A stretch of DNA of 64,000 nucleotides from Rhynchosporium graminicola (GCA_900074885.1 FJUW01000069.1:209756-273755); one strand, 5' to 3'. Positions 25,294 through 39,629 are shown, numbered from the stretch's first letter. Translations and numbers: made by a program. Notes: generated by a model from the sequence alone, not told the origin.

Positions 25294-25573
25294 TAATATA
25301 ATAATATAAGACTTGAGGTAGTATACGAGTAGGGATAGAATAAGTAGGGAAGCTAAGAGCGATCTTATATAGCCTACTACTAAGGAAATAAGAAGATAAG
25401 GAAGAAAAAGAAGAGATATAGAGTATAAGGTACCTTATATATATAAACTAGTACTAGTCCGATACTATACCTAGTCAGATACTAGTTATACCGGGATACT
25501 TATAATACCTATGAACTTTAGCCCCGGTATCTGTCCTTCTCCTCATGTGATATTCAGGTAAGCTGTCGTCACA
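25294..25573 (-). repeat. Family A 5' LTR, copy 2
   Basis: 280 bp; outer end reads GTCGTCACA, the inverse of the TGTGACGAC start. Contains the same internal TATA-rich box as the other family A LTRs. Confidence 0.85.
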
Positions 25574-27134
25574 ACCCGATTCCGAAGAACTATATATAAA
25601 GTTAATTTAAGTAATATATAATACTAAGATATATAGATACTTAGGATAAGATTTAACTATTATTACTATAAGTCTGTAGTTCTTCTAGCTATAGATATCA
25701 GAAGATATAAGAAGGTTCATTCGGAACTATAATACTTACGGAAGGAATAAGATATATAATAAGACTAGAAGTAAAGATTCCTTAAGCTACTACTACTATT
25801 AGACTAGATCTAGTAAGAAATTTCTATCGATTTTATTATTAATCTTCTAAAAAGTAAAAGATATACTAACTTAATTATAGTTACTAATTAGCTTAGGAAA
25901 GGAATAATATATAACGGATTACTATTAATCGACGTAGAAGCTATAGTAAAGTAGTTCATATAGGTCTTCTATAGATAATACGTACTATTATACGTAATTA
26001 TATCTGATTAAGGGAAATAGTTCGTCGGAATATTATAAATATAAGTATATTCTTTACTAGGGATTACGCGATACCTTTCTATAGCTTATTACTCGGAAAC
26101 CGATAGCTCTATAGAGAGGATAAACTGGTTATTAAAGATATATTTATATATATTTATAGGCTTCGTATAAGATAATTAGTTTAATATACTGTTATTAGTA
26201 GAAGTAGTAATTAACGATCGAGACGCTATATTAATAAGAGTAAGCCTTTTCTTTCTAACTTATAGTTACTATATATAATATATCGATTTAGATATCGAAA
26301 ACGAACTTACTATTACTACTAACCGCTTATTTATTTAAAAGGCAGATACGATCTTAAAGAAGCTATAAGACGCTAGGGAATAAGTATAGATAGTAATAGT
26401 AATAGCGTAATAGATTTAAGAAAAATTTATTAACTACTATCGCTAATAAGCCTTAGAGTTCAAAGTCAGAGATAAAGTCTAATTAAGTCTACGGAATATT
26501 CATACGAATTAGCCCGCGAAGAAACTCGATATAAAGCAGGCTAAGTATATAGTACTCGAAGTAGTCAGGTCGTATAGCTATCGCCTAGATATACTACTAG
26601 GAATATATAATATTTTCTATATATAGTTATTACGCTTAGCTATTACTAACCTATTACCGAGCTAAGTATAAGATAACTTATAACTACTACTACTACTACT
26701 AGTAGCAGACGAAGATAAGTTCGAAGTTAAAGAAATCCTAGCAGAAAGATCCTTTCGATAAGAAAGCTAAATAAAGAAGAAGTATCTAGTTAAATAGATA
26801 AGTTATATATAACTAATATAAGAACTAGAAGTAGATGTTACTATTACTATAGTACTTAATAAGTAAGAAGAGAAGAATAGACTCGATAGGCCTAACCTCG
26901 AAACAGGAGGAGAGTAATATAACGAGTTATATCTATTAGTATACTTAACGCTTAAGGCGTTTATACTAGTACCTGAAGTATTATTATACATATTCTAATA
27001 CTACTACTATTAGCAGCCGCGGTATTACCTTTTCTTCGAAAGGAGAGTCTTATTCCTTCCTTCCCTACTTAGTTAATTCTCCTTATAATATAAACGAGCT
27101 TTTATACTGCATACTTTACATTCGCCCTGTTATA
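25574..27134 (+). mobile_element. Family F-like gypsy 3' end: integrase, chromodomain and partial LTR
   Basis: The plus strand reads integrase (Y-Y-S-E-T-D-S-S-I-E-R-I-N-Q near 26085-26125, the E-rich core that follows the catalytic Asp) and a chromodomain (F-E-V-K-E-I-L-A-E-R near 26720, ending about 26870). A polypurine tract (ACAGGAGGAGAG) precedes a 217-bp LTR start at 26918 that matches the inverted LTR ending at 40068. It breaks off at about 27134 where family A copy 3 begins. Truncated at both sides. Confidence 0.75.
26918..27134 (+). repeat. Partial 3' LTR of family F
   Basis: Matches the LTR at about 39850-40068 in inverted orientation, including the AGCCGCGG segment and the following purine/pyrimidine blocks; ends at ATTCGCCCTGTTAT. 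Confidence 0.75.
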
Positions 27135-30100
27135 TACTGAAATAATTTCTACTTATTATTACTAGAAAGGACTTATATCGGATATAAAACGATATACTTA
27201 TAATTACCGCTTCTACTAGTACTCTTACCTGAAGTAGATAAAATAGTAAGGATTTCTCTATATATTACTAGTACTTAGCTATCCTATATGGTACTTAGCT
27301 ATAGACTTTAAGGATTTCCCGCCTAATAACTAAGGATTTAATAGGATTTTAGTATTTATCGACTACTTAGGGAAGGACTCCGTATTAGTACTATATTACT
27401 ATAATATCGATACCCGCGGAATAGCTATACTATTTATCTAATAGATATATCGTTTCAGATATACTCCTAAGTTAATTATATCTAACTAAGAAGTATAATT
27501 TATCTTATTCTTCTAGTAAGAGTTTTACTATATAATTAGAGTTAAGATTAAGCTCTTAAGCTTCTTCTATTAGTAAACCGATAGATAAACAGAGATTATG
27601 AACTAGTATATTAACTAATGCCTTAGACCTTTCGTTAATTACTACTAGAGTAACTAGGGCGAACTACTAATAATAATAGACTATGCCTAAGTAACCTTAC
27701 CTTATGACTCTATTAGTATAGCGCAATATACCCTTAAATACGATATATTACTACGGAATAGCTATAATTAGAAGTAACTTACTATATTAATACTATAAGA
27801 GAAGATTAATTATATCGATACTAAATCCTTAGCTAAATATACTAAATCTACTATTAATTTTATAAAAGCTAATATATTAGCTACTTAGTGAAAGATAAGT
27901 ACTATAACTAACCCGAAATAGTATAATATTAACTAAGAAGTTAAAGATAAGGTATTTCTCTCTATAAGAAACCTTAAGAACTACTAGCTAAATAAGAAGC
28001 TATCTAGCCTCTAGATAAGACTATACTAAGTCCTAGCTAAGATCAAATACTCTTATAAGCTAGATTTACTTCTTAGATCTTCTATATATAATATATACGC
28101 TCTAGAATTACTCTTTAAGGACTCGGATAACTTATTACTAAGCTAAGAGCTACTAAATCTACTCCTAGAGATTATCGCTACTTAAGAAGAGTAAGAGTTA
28201 TAAGATATACTTATTATATAGGTCCTAAGAGATAATCTGAAGTATTAAGTTAGTTAGCTAAGCTATAACTTAGACTTAACTTAATATAACGCTTCCGGCC
28301 TAATAAGTACTCTATGTAAGCTTAGAAACTTCTATATTATTAACCTAAGTAAACCTAGACTTTCGCGTAAACTATATTAATAGATTAAAGCTTAAGAAGA
28401 TAGAATAGATAACTATAGTTACTTAGAGGATAATAAACTATTATAGATATTAGTATTAAAATTTATTACTAAGGATAATCCTCTAATTATACTTTATAAT
28501 AGCGCTATATCTAAAACTCTACTTCCTCTATTACTTCTACTTTACTAGCTTTCTCCTCTAAGGGTTCCGGAACTTCTAGAATATCTAGAATATCTAGAAC
28601 TAGAACTACTATATCTAACCCCTTACTTAAATTTAAAAATATAGCTTTAGTAATAGATCGAGTATAATAGCTAATCCTATAGGCTTTCTTCTTAAGAAAG
28701 GGTCTAGAAGTATCTAGAATTAATATTATCTTAGACTAGAAGGCAGATTCCTCTTTCCTCTAATATTAGATATTATAGCTTTAAATATAGCTTTCTTCAC
28801 AAATTCCTATATAATAGTAATTGACTCTTTTATCTACTTTAATACTATTTATACTATTACTCTAGATTTCGCGAAATGTATTATTAGAGTATCTAAATCC
28901 TATATTATATTAGTATTATACTAGTATCTAAGGTTTCTAAGATCTTAACTTATTACTTTAATAAACTCTAACTCCTTAAATACTTTCTCTATAGATCGTC
29001 CTAAAGCTTAAGTCTCTATTAATTATATAATAGTAATTTCTAATATAATAATAATAGCAGTAGATTTCGCGAAACGATAGATCTGATTAATAGTCTTATA
29101 TATAGCTATAATACTACTCTGATTTAGCTCCAGATCCTTAGCTTCGCTACTAAGAAGTAAACTAGATAAAATAATATACTCTATATTAATATAGTTAAGT
29201 AACTAAAACGTATTAGTATATACTACTATAGTTAGGTTCAACTAACCTATATACTTATAATTACTCTTTAATACCGAATAATACTTATAAAGCTTAGAGT
29301 TAAGCTTATTAAATAAATATAGAAGTTCTAAGATAAGAGTATTATTATACTTTATCTTAAGAAAAGCGTGAATATATCGCAGATAATATATATAATATAC
29401 TACTGAAAAGGTATCAGGGGGAACTAGTAATAGTACTATAGGTATTAGCGTTATAGATCCGTGAAACTCCTATACCTTATCTTAAGACTATTCTTAACTC
29501 TAAGGTAAGTAACTTACTAATAATGAGAGAAAAGTTTATTAAGTTAAGTAATATATATGATTATAGTAGTATTACTATAATAGTTAGCTATAATACCTAC
29601 TCTTAACTATATTATAGTCTAAGGAGAGTATACTTATAGTTTAAGTAGTTATTATAATTAAAGTAGAAAAGCTCTAATACTAATAAACTCCTTCCTTTAT
29701 ATACCTTACGCTCTACTTAAACTCGCCTCCTGCTATGAATAGATAAAGTAAATATAGCTTACCACCTGATTTAGAAGCTATAACTAATATAATAGTATTA
29801 TAATAATATAACTAATTGGTACTTTATAAAGAATTTACTACTATTAACAAGCAGCTAGTACTTATTACGCGAATATCAACGAAAGTAGTTATAATAGAGA
29901 CTGATTTCTAATATAAACTATAACCTTCCGAGCTTAGAGTTAAGCTCTTCTTAGGAGGAAGGCAATATAATAATAGCTTATCTGAACATTATATAAGGAG
30001 AAGGATAGATACCGGGGCCTAAGTTTATAGGTATTTTAAGTATCCTAGTATAACTAGTATCCGACTTAGTATAGTATCGAACTAGTACTAGTATATATAT

Positions 30101-30245
30101 ATAAAGTGCCTTATACTCTATATCTCTTCTTTTTCTTCCCTATCTTCTTATTTCATTAGTAGTAGACTATATAAGATCGCTCTTAGCCTCCCTACTTATT
30201 CTATCCCTGCTCGTATACCGCCTTGAGTCTTATGTCGTTATAAAA
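27135..30245 (+). mobile_element. Family A retrotransposon copy 3, 5'-truncated
   Basis: Inverse of copy 1 from about 1110 downward and of copy 2's 3' half. The plus strand carries integrase (27140-28100), a chromodomain near 28190-28335, the antisense extra-ORF region (about 28440-29660), polypurine tract and 3' LTR. gag, protease and reverse transcriptase are missing. It sits inside family F sequence. Confidence 0.8.
29966..30245 (+). repeat. Family A 3' LTR, copy 3
   Basis: 280 bp in sense orientation, starting TATAATAATAGC (TGTGACGACAGC after RIP) and ending at GTTATAAAA. Confidence 0.85.
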
Positions 30246-30249
30246 CGCT

Positions 30250-31226
30250 TCGTCTGCGGCTTTATCCTACTACTATAGCTACTCCTTATAAGTAAGCTAT
30301 ATTAGTAGTAGTATAATCGTTAAGTGATTCTTAATAAACATCTAGTAGAAATTCGTAAATCCTAAGAAGCTTCGTACTCCTTTTACTAAGGTTAAGAGTT
30401 CTTATTCTCGAATCGCTTATACTTTCTTAGAGTTTATTTAATCACTCTCCTTTATACTAATTATAAACCTAAGGTATTTTATCGTTTATACTTCGAATTC
30501 GTACTTATTAATATCTAGGTATAGTTTAGCCTCGCGTAATCTTACTATAACTTTCGCTACTTACTTTTAGTAGTAATAGTAGTTACTATCTATATAGATT
30601 AAGATATTATTAATATAAGCAGAATAGAATTCGTTTAAGTACGCGTATAAAGCGTAATTAATATATTATTAAAACGTACTTAAGGTATTCGCAAGTCTAA
30701 AAGGAGTTACTAGCTACTTATATAAACTATATCTCGTACGAAAAGCTATCTTCTATTTATCGCTAGTAGTAATACGTATCTTATAAAAAGTAATAATAAT
30801 ATCTAGCTTCGTAAATTATTTCGCTTTTCTTATATTCTAGAGAGTCTTATAGATTAGTAGTAGTAAGTATCGATCTTTTATCGTAGTTCGATTTAACTTA
30901 TAATAATCGATATAAAATTATAGCTCGCCTCTTAGTTTCTTTATAAATAAGATAAGAGTAATAATAAGCGAGTTATTAACTTTAATAAATCTTTTATCGA
31001 GAAGCTTCGTAAGAGTCTTCTATAGTACTAAGAGTTTATCATAAGATATATTATATAAAAAGCCCTAAGGTAGTATGAGTTCCTTATTATTATATAGTTC
31101 GAGTTTAATCTTATAGTTGATCCCGGGACCTTATAGTAGTAGTAACACGTTTATCTTCTTATTATTATATAAGTCGAGATACTTATATAGCTAATTAGGA
31201 AGTTTTATTCGTAGTAATATCTTCAT
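30250..31226 (-). pseudogene. Reverse transcriptase relic of family F
   Basis: Minus-strand reading with TAG/TAA as Gln gives the gypsy RT landmarks in order: F-T-K-L-D near 30830, P-F-R-L-A-N near 30700, Y-L-N-E-F-Y-S-A-Y-I-N-N-I-L (YIDDIL after RIP) near 30600-30645, and L-G-F-T-N-F-Y near 30400. The two Asp of the catalytic pair now read Asn (GAC/GAT to AAC/AAT), which would abolish activity. Confidence 0.75.
31222..31226. repeat. Target-site duplication TTCAT, left of element E
   Basis: TTCAT recurs at 37865-37869, directly outside the two LTR ends. Confidence 0.9.
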
Positions 31227-31672
31227 TATCACGAACCAGTATAGTTCTTAGCACTAAAACCGTCCTGGCACCAGAATACTGATAGTACTACCTAGTGGTG
31301 AGTACTAGACGGGTTTTAGTACTAGAAAAGAGTTAGTACTATTAGAGGAAAGGTACTAATACGGTTAGGGTATAAACTACTATAGGTGATCTAGAGGGTC
31401 ACGTAATATGCTAGACTACTAGACTATCTTACGGGCTTACGCGCTCTGCAAGATATCTTATATAGCTAGTATAAGGGAATAAAGATTCTATATAAGACTA
31501 GTACTTCTGCTATTAGATAGGAGCTTCGTACGTAAATTCATATAGTAATTAATACCTACTTATAATATCTTAATTCTAATTAAGAACTGAACTTCTTATT
31601 TACTTTACTTTATAGCTAATACTAACTAACGAGCCTATATACCGCGTACTAGTCAGAACTAGGAACGTTATA
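31227..31672 (+). repeat. 5' LTR of element E
   Basis: 446 bp, starting TATCACGAACC (TGTCACGAACC) and ending AACGTTATA (AACGTTACA). Nearly identical to 37419-37864 with transition differences. Confidence 0.9.
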
Positions 31673-31789
31673 CTTTAAGCATCTCACTTGAAGTATTATT
31701 AGTAAGAACGAAATAGCTACTAAAGAAGGATCTATTATAAGAGAAAGCTCTTAGACTAATAAGCCGGATAAGGTTAATAAGATCGATAA

Positions 31790-34700
31790 GAGTATACTAC
31801 TTCGTATGAACTTACCTAATACTTATTATAAGAACTATAATAAACTAGGATAGTTTATCCTCTAGTACTAGATATACCTTACCTTTAATAGGGACAAGTT
31901 CGAAGTAGACTCTCTTAAAGTCCTATAGATCGCCTCCTTCCTCCGCGATACTATAGCTTATTAGATTAAGCTAGCTCTAAGTAACTACTTAGTTAATTAA
32001 TACTTATCTAGAGCTTATTCTATTACTATAACTAAAAAAAGCTGAGTTATCTTTCGAACTCCTATAAGCTTTACTAATACTATTAAAGGAGTCTTCGGAG
32101 ACCCTAATAAGAAGGAATAAGACGAGAAGCACCTGCTCGGAATTCGATAATAAGAATCTATTTATAAATATATTACTAAGTTCTACTAATATTCTATATA
32201 GTTAGACTAGATAGATAGTAGATTAAGAGCTTAATACTATCGAGGCCTTAAGGACTATATTAAGGATAAGCTCTCTAGGGCTAGTAAACTAGATACTCTA
32301 GAGGACTTAATCAGATCGTCTATTACTATCGATAAACGAATCTAAGAATAAGCGAAAGAAAAAGAAGGATACTTTATATTTACTTATCTCTAGAAACTTT
32401 AATTTCTATAATAATATAGTAAATATTAGGGAAATTTGTAACTTTACCCGAATTATAAATATAACTATTATAATCCGATAGAAATAGATAGAGTAGAAAG
32501 AGGATCTAAAAGCTAATCTATAAAAGATAAATATTAAGAGAAAGGCTTATACTATACGTATAGTAAGCTAAGATACCTCGCTTGTAATTATTCTTAGAAA
32601 AAGAAGCAGGAAGGAAAACTTTAGAATAAACTTAAAAGAGAATTCGGACTAGTAGAAAGAAAGCTAGACTACTAAGAAGCTTCTAGCGTAGAATAGAATA
32701 TATAAGACTTTATAACTTATAAATCTAGTAAAGGATTCGAAGAAAATTTAGTTAAACTTCTAGATAAAGACTAAGAAAGCTAAAGTATTATAGATAAAAG
32801 AAACTATTTATATAATAACCTTCTATATAATAACGAAAACTAGACTCTTCGAAATCATAATAATAGAAGAAGAATATAGGTTTATAATAGAACTAAGTCC
32901 GATTTTATAGAGTATTATCGAACTTATCATATACTTAATCTAGGTATAGACTACGTTATTACTTATTATAATACTATTATTATTATATTCTAAGTTAATA
33001 CTAGAGATATCGAGGAATAACTAGATCGTTATGTAGCTAACCTCGAAGGAGAACTTAAACTAAAAGATTTTAAATAACTAGATTAGTTTCTTCGGATAAA
33101 AGATACTTAAGCTATTACTAAGGAAATAGAAAGGGAATATTATTAGTAAAGAAGATAGTACCTATTAGAACTAGCTACTTATTAAAGAATAATACTAGAT
33201 CTAATTCAAGGGTAAGTTAATCTCTATTACTATATACCCTATACTCTAATTACTTACGAACCTAGCCTTAGGACTTAGTTAGATAAAACGATAAGGAGAA
33301 TTATTAAAGAACCATATAATTACTTTATAATAGAACTATTATACCTAGAGCTTACTATTACTAGAGAGTTCGATTAGTTAATCTTACTAATTATAATAGA
33401 TAATATTAAGATAAAAGCACTTATCGATTCAGGAGCTATAAGATACTTTATAAACTTAGCCTTTATTAAGAAATAGAATATTTCTATTACTATTAACCCG
33501 AAACTATATTACCTTATCTTATTAGATAGAAAAGGTATCGAATTAGATAGATAAGTCCGTAGAAGAATAAGAGGAATAAAGATAGTTATTAATAAATATA
33601 AAGAAACGCTTTACTTTAATATTATACTTACCGGACGATATAATATCGTATTAGAAACGTTATAGTTATATAACTATAATCCTAGTATAGACTAAGTAAC
33701 TAAGAGAGTTATATTTAATAATTATAAATATAAGCGTAGTTAACTAGCTAGTAAATAAGAGGCTAGCGCTACCTTCTTAATAATAACGCTAATAGACTCT
33801 AGCTAGTTAAGTCGAGTTCCTAGTTAGATAGAACCTAGGAATTATCTTAGCTAGATAAATAATATTCAGAAATAGCTACCCGAACTATATAGGAAGTTCT
33901 CGAAATTATTCGAGGATCCGTAGGATATAAGGGCTCTATCTAAGTATAAACCCTAAGATTATAAGATAAACTTTAAAGATAGATTTATACTTATTACAGA
34001 GAAACTTCGCTATTATAACTATAATACTATAAGGACGCTTAAGGAGTATTAGGAGTTAGATATAAAGAAAGAATAGATTCGGAAATCTAAGTTACTATAT
34101 ACTATTAATATACTAATAGTTAAGAAGATAAGAGATCCTAAGGGAAAACTATATAGAGATTATTAGATAATTAATAGTAGAACTATAAGAGATATATATC
34201 CTTTACTAAACGCGTAGTACTTACGGGATAAGCTAGCTAGAGTAAAGATATATACTAAGTTAGATTAATATAACGCGTTTAATTTAATCTGAATTAAAGA
34301 GGGATACGAGTAGAAGACTACTTTCGTATTACCCTTAGAGCTATAGGAATATATAGTAATACTATTCGGCTTAATTAATACCTTAGTTACGTATTAAAAA
34401 TAGAATAATAATATTCTTAAGGACTTTATTAGGAAATTCGCTATATATTACTTAGATAATATCTTAGTATACTCGGAGACTATCGAGATATATTAGGGCT
34501 ATATTACTTAAGTTATAGAAGTACTATATAAGGTAGATTCTAGACTAAAGATATTGAAATATAAATTCTTAGTTAAGTAAGTTACTTTTCTAAGGTATAT
34601 TATTTACCCTAAAGAGATAAGTATTAACTCGGAGAAAATTAAAGCTATAAAGGAATAAGAATCTCTAAAGAATATTAAGGATATATAGTTATAGTTAGAT

Positions 34701-36770
34701 TTCGCTAACTTCTACTAATAGTTTATTAGAAACTATTCTAAGATTACCGAACTACTTACGAGCTTAATAAGAAAAGGTATTCCTTTTACTTAGACTAGCT
34801 AGTATAAGGAAGCTTTTTAGAGAATTAAGAAAGAATTTATAAAAGAACTAATCTTATATAATTTCGATAAAGAAAAGGAAAGTATAATAGAAATAGATAT
34901 CTTTAATACTTATACTAGCGTAATATACCTATAGCGAGATAATAAAAGACGACTATACTTAGTCGCTTACTTTTTAGAGAAAATATCTCTAGCTAAATAG
35001 AATTATAATATCTATAAGAAAGAACTTATAGCGATTATTAAAGTACTTAAACACTAGAAAATATACTTATAAGGAGCTAAGTTCCTAGTTATTATCTATA
35101 CTAATTATATAAATCTCTAAACTTTTATAACTACTAAAGTCTTAGATAATTATTAATTAGTCTAATAGTTAGAGGAACTTACCTCTTTTAATCTAGTTAT
35201 TAAGTATATATAAGGAAAGGATAATATATAAGTAGATACTCTAAGTAGATTACTAGGTTATAAGAATAATAAGGTCTATAATAAGATCGCTTTACTTAGA
35301 TAGCTAGATAATAGAGATATAGTTATTAATATCTGAGAAGCTATTATAATTAAGTAAGAAATTAAGGAACTTTAGTACGATACTTTAAAAGGAGCTTAGA
35401 AGAAGGATAGAATATCCCTAGATAAGACTAAGGAACTTATTATAAGGAATATAATTAAGAATAGTATTATACGAGTTAATAGGAAGATTTAGCTTCCGCT
35501 AAGCTTAGTAGAAGTATATATTAAAGAATAATACGAGCTTCCTATATATAGATACTAAGGGATATAAAGAATATATCTAAGGATTTTAAGAAACTACTAG
35601 TCAGAAGAACTCTACTAAGTAGTTAAAGAAGTACTAGCTAACTATAATACTTATATTAGAAATAAGTCTTTCTAATATATACCTTATAAGTAGATAATTA
35701 TAGTACTAATACTGCTAATATCTTAGAAATCGATATTATAGGACTTTATAGGGCTATTACTGCTATCGAAGGACCCGGTCACGGGAGTTAGCTATAATAT
35801 AATACTTATTATTATAGAGAGACTTATTAAGTATATAATCTTAGTATTAGTCTTATCTACTCTTATAGCCGAATACTTAGTATAAGTATACCTTAAGAAA
35901 GTAGTCTCTAAGTATAGAGTACCTGAAGAAATTGTGTTAGATCGAGATAAGTTATTTATATTAAAGTTCTGAAATACTTTAATAAGGTTCCTAAGGACTA
36001 AACGAAAACTATTAATAGCTTTCTATCCTTAGACTAATAGAGGAAATAAAAGAATAAACTAAGTAGTTAAAGTATACTTACGCTACTATATTAACTATTA
36101 ATAAAATAATTAAGTAGAACTATTACTATTAGTAGAATTCGTATATAATAGCTCGACTATAGAAATAATAAAAGTTATACTATTCTTCGCGAATTATAAT
36201 TATAAACTTATCGCTTATAGAGAACTTAACTTAATAGTTAAGAATAATAATATAGCTCGTATCTAAGTTAGGAATATCTAGGACCTCTATAAGGAACTTA
36301 TAGAAGAACTCCGGTTTATAGCAGAGAAGAATACGTACTATTATAATAAAAATCGTAATTAGAAGCTAATACTATAGGAGAGGGATAAGGTTTACTTTCT
36401 ACGAAAAAATATTAATATATAGAGACTAAGTAATAAGCTAGACTATAAGAAACTTAGACTATTTAAAATCAAACGAGTTAAAGGACCTTTAAATTATAAA
36501 CTCTAGCTACTAGCTATAATAAAGAAGATATTCCTAATATTTTATATATCCTTATTAGAAAAAGTACTACTAGGAGTACTACTAGCCCCGAAGATATACG
36601 CTGAACTAGTTAACCTACTCGTAGAATATAATATAGAGGAACTACTAGACTATTAGTATAAACGAGGTATTATTAGATACTTAGTAAAATAGAAGAACTA
36701 CTTATATTCGGAAAATATATAAGAACTTAAGTTAAGCTTTTACTACTTAATATTACTAGCTAATTTCTAT
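31790..36770 (+). pseudogene. Gag-Pol relic of element E
   Basis: In order: capsid region about 31830-32350; CCHC knuckle at about 32545-32590 (read as Y-Y-T-Y-S-K-L-R-Y-L-A-C, with Cys to Tyr changes); protease with A-L-I-D-S-G-A at 33417-33437; RT with Y-Y-L-D-N-I-L-V-Y near 34447-34475; RNase H with E-I-D-I-F-N near 34890; zinc-binding N-terminal integrase part near 35520-35680; integrase core with Y-P-Q-T-N-R near 36025. I see no chromodomain at the C terminus (about 36600-36770). Confidence 0.85.
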
Positions 36771-37418
36771 CGATAAAACCTAGATCTACTTAGAGCGGGT
36801 TAGTAGAGTCGAAAGGAAGGTTAACTATTAGGTCGAACGAGGGGTCGATAGGGACGTTAGAACTAGAGAGTTCCGCGCTCGCTAACTTAGTATTATTAAG
36901 TATCTTTTCCTTTTCTTATTTCTCTTTTTCTTCTTTTTCTAGAGCTTTAAGAGTATCGAGCTTAGCTATTAAGTTCAGACTAATAGTAATTATCTTTTAC
37001 TACTATTCGTATAAGAAATATTTCTATTTCTTTAGACGAAAGATCTTAGCTATAGCCTTCTCCTTTTTTACGTCGAGTTTCTTAATCTGAGAATTTAAGG
37101 ATTCCTAGTCTCGCGCTAAGGGTATATAGTTAATAACTCGAATATTATATATTTTATTCAGTCGGGCGTAACGACTATATCAGGTTAGTTTAAGATCGCG
37201 AGGCGATATATACTCTTTATATTCCGCCTTTTCATATCTAGTATATAGTATTATAATTTTACTACTTAATTCTATTTATCTTCCGAGTATAATATAATCG
37301 ACTCGTTTAGTTGAGCGTTCGGGGGGTATAATAAAAGAAGGAGATAGCTATAAGTAGTCGTCGATATTTCCTTAGGCGTACTTAAGCGTAGAGATACGCT
37401 AAAACAGAAGGAGGATAG

Positions 37419-37864
37419 TATCACGAACTAGTATAATTCTTAGCACTAAAACCGTCCTAGTACTAGAATACTAATAGTACTACTTAGTAGTAAGTACTAG
37501 ACAGGTTTTAGTACTAGAAAAGAGTTAATACTATTAGAGGAAAGGCACTAATATAGTTAGGGTATAAACTACTATAGGTAATCCAGAGGATCACGTGATA
37601 TACTAGACTACTAGACTATCTTACGGGCTTACGCGCTCTGCAAGATATCTTATATAGCTAGCATAAGGGAACGAAGATTCTATATAAGACTAGTACTTCT
37701 GCTATTAGATAGGAGCTTCGTGCTTAAATTCATATAGTAATTAATACTTACTTATAATATCTTAATTCTAATTAAGAACCGAACTTCTTATTTACTTTAC
37801 TTTATAGCTAATACTAACCGACGAGCCTGTATACCGCGTACTAGTCAGAACCAGGAACGTTATA
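37419..37864 (+). repeat. 3' LTR of element E
   Basis: 446 bp partner of 31227-31672, followed by the TTCAT duplication at 37865-37869. Confidence 0.9.
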
Positions 37865-39629
37865 TTCATCTTCGATATAAGAGCCTTCTAGATATCCGCT
37901 ATACTTACGGTAAATACTTATACTTTCTTATATAGCTGTCCTCGAGTAAGCCTATTAAATACTACTACTAATACTACGAAGTAATCTAGCTCGTAGTCCG
38001 GCTCTTATACTTAGTTACGTAAGATCGTAGTAATAGTATTAATATAGTATTATAACTCTAGGGCGATTATACATATATATTATTCTTCTTAAACTATAGT
38101 AATTCTAAAATCAGGTTATAGTCTTCTAGGCGTAGTACTATATAGAAGAAAGCCCTAGCTTCCTTATACCTATCGATATCTATCTCTTTAATTACTACTT
38201 CTATAATAGGACTTCTTTCTCCTTCGAACGAACTTATCTCGATAGGGGAAATAAGGAAACGCTAGAAGTAGTAGTAAGTAGTAAAGCGAGAATTAATAAT
38301 ACTATATGAAAAGTACTTAGTATTAAGTAGAGTCTTAATACAATACTTTTTCTTAATTATTATAGATACTAAGAAAGAAGCTCTATTTATTATATCCTTA
38401 AACTAATCCTAAGCTTCTATTACTATTACTTAATTAACTTCCTTTTACTTTTATTAGCGATTTTAAATAGAAGCTATTCTTTTCCCGAGCTCTCTGATTC
38501 GGAGCTCGATCCTTCTATCTCGACTTCCTTTAGCTTCGATTTCTTTATCTTTATCTTAGCTACTACTACTTAGCTGTTCTTCTTCTTAGTTATAGCGAGT
38601 TTTATATAGTAATAGTAAACTATATATCTATCTTATCTATACTAGAAGTAAAACTACTCCGCTTTCCGTCTCTCGATCTCTATAGAGCTCGCTTATTAGG
38701 ATTCCCTTTTTATTATTATATCTATAATAGTAATAAGAGTTACTTCTTAATCTATCGAGTCTACTACTTATTAGTCTATCTTAAGAGACCGCTCTCATAT
38801 TTATATCTATTAATCTACTCTAGCTACTGGCTTCTTCATTTCGGCTAGCTAGTCGCTGACTATATATAGTTATAAATAATACTCTTTATACGACTATTCT
38901 TCCTTTATACTAATAGTACCGCGGATTAAAGTAATAGTAATAATAGCCTCTAACTAACTTTTCTTAATTATATCTAATTAGTCTTATCTTTCTGCTTTAA
39001 GGATTAGCCAATTAAAATTATTCAGGAATTTATTTAAAGGATAAGTTCCTTACTTAATCTTATTCAGCTAGCTTATAGCTTTCTATTAGTAGTAAGAGTC
39101 GCGAAAAGTAGTAGCTATCTATTGAAATAGCTCTTCGACTATTAACTACCCTTATTATTAAGTAAAGCTTATCTATAGGTAAATTCGGCCTATAGCCCTA
39201 ATTAAGAGATAGCTAAACGTGTACTATATTCGTTCCCTCTTATTACTAATAATAGTAGTATCGATCTCTAGCTTCGCTCGTAGGATACCCTCGAATTAGA
39301 GGTATAGGGCTAGGTTAGTACTATCGAACTTTTCGAGTTTTAGTATATATTACTTCGTAGCTATAGTTAGCTCCGGAGTTATTAACTATATCGTATTATT
39401 TAGAGTAAGTACTACTAGTAGTACTAGCTATACGTTTCGTCATTCTATATCTTCGATCCTACTAGCTAAAGTAGCTATCGAACTTGCTTATTATACTACT
39501 AGCTTAGTAACTTATTATCTTTATGCCTCGAAGGTATCTAGTAGCTACTAGGGGAGCTATTCTTCTGCTATTATAAACCGTATATCCTAGTGTTATTATA
39601 ATTACTACTCGTATAGTAGTCGTATAAAT

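Larger units (their letters stand above)
9487..25573 (-). mobile_element. Family A Ty3/gypsy retrotransposon, copy 2, split by element D
   Basis: The element runs leftward: 5' LTR 25294-25573, gag with zinc knuckle near 23671-23740, reverse transcriptase near 22070-22400, then element D (13493-21780), then RNase H/integrase 11489-13487, chromodomain near 11380-11510, extra antisense ORF region 10280-11270, polypurine tract, and 3' LTR 9487-9768. Without D and one copy of the 5-bp duplication it would be about 7.8 kb. I could not find a target duplication around the whole copy: the outer flanks ACGAT and ACCCG differ. All coding frames are broken by RIP-type stops. Confidence 0.8.
31227..37864 (+). 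mobile_element. Element E: complete-structure Ty3/gypsy retrotransposon
   Basis: 6638 bp with equal 446-bp LTRs (31227-31672, 37419-37864), 5-bp TSD and a polypurine tract (AGAAGGAGGATAG) before the 3' LTR. The plus strand carries Gag, protease, RT, RNase H and integrase in the gypsy order with few if any frameshifts. Stops are TAG/TAA at former Gln codons, so RIP silenced it. A second, truncated copy lies at 40918-41918. Confidence 0.92.

Noticed and set aside
26803..26991. 62-codon minus frame inside the repeat block
   Set aside because: It is antisense to the integrase/chromodomain relic of the family F element and composed of Ser/Tyr/Ile from TA-rich DNA.
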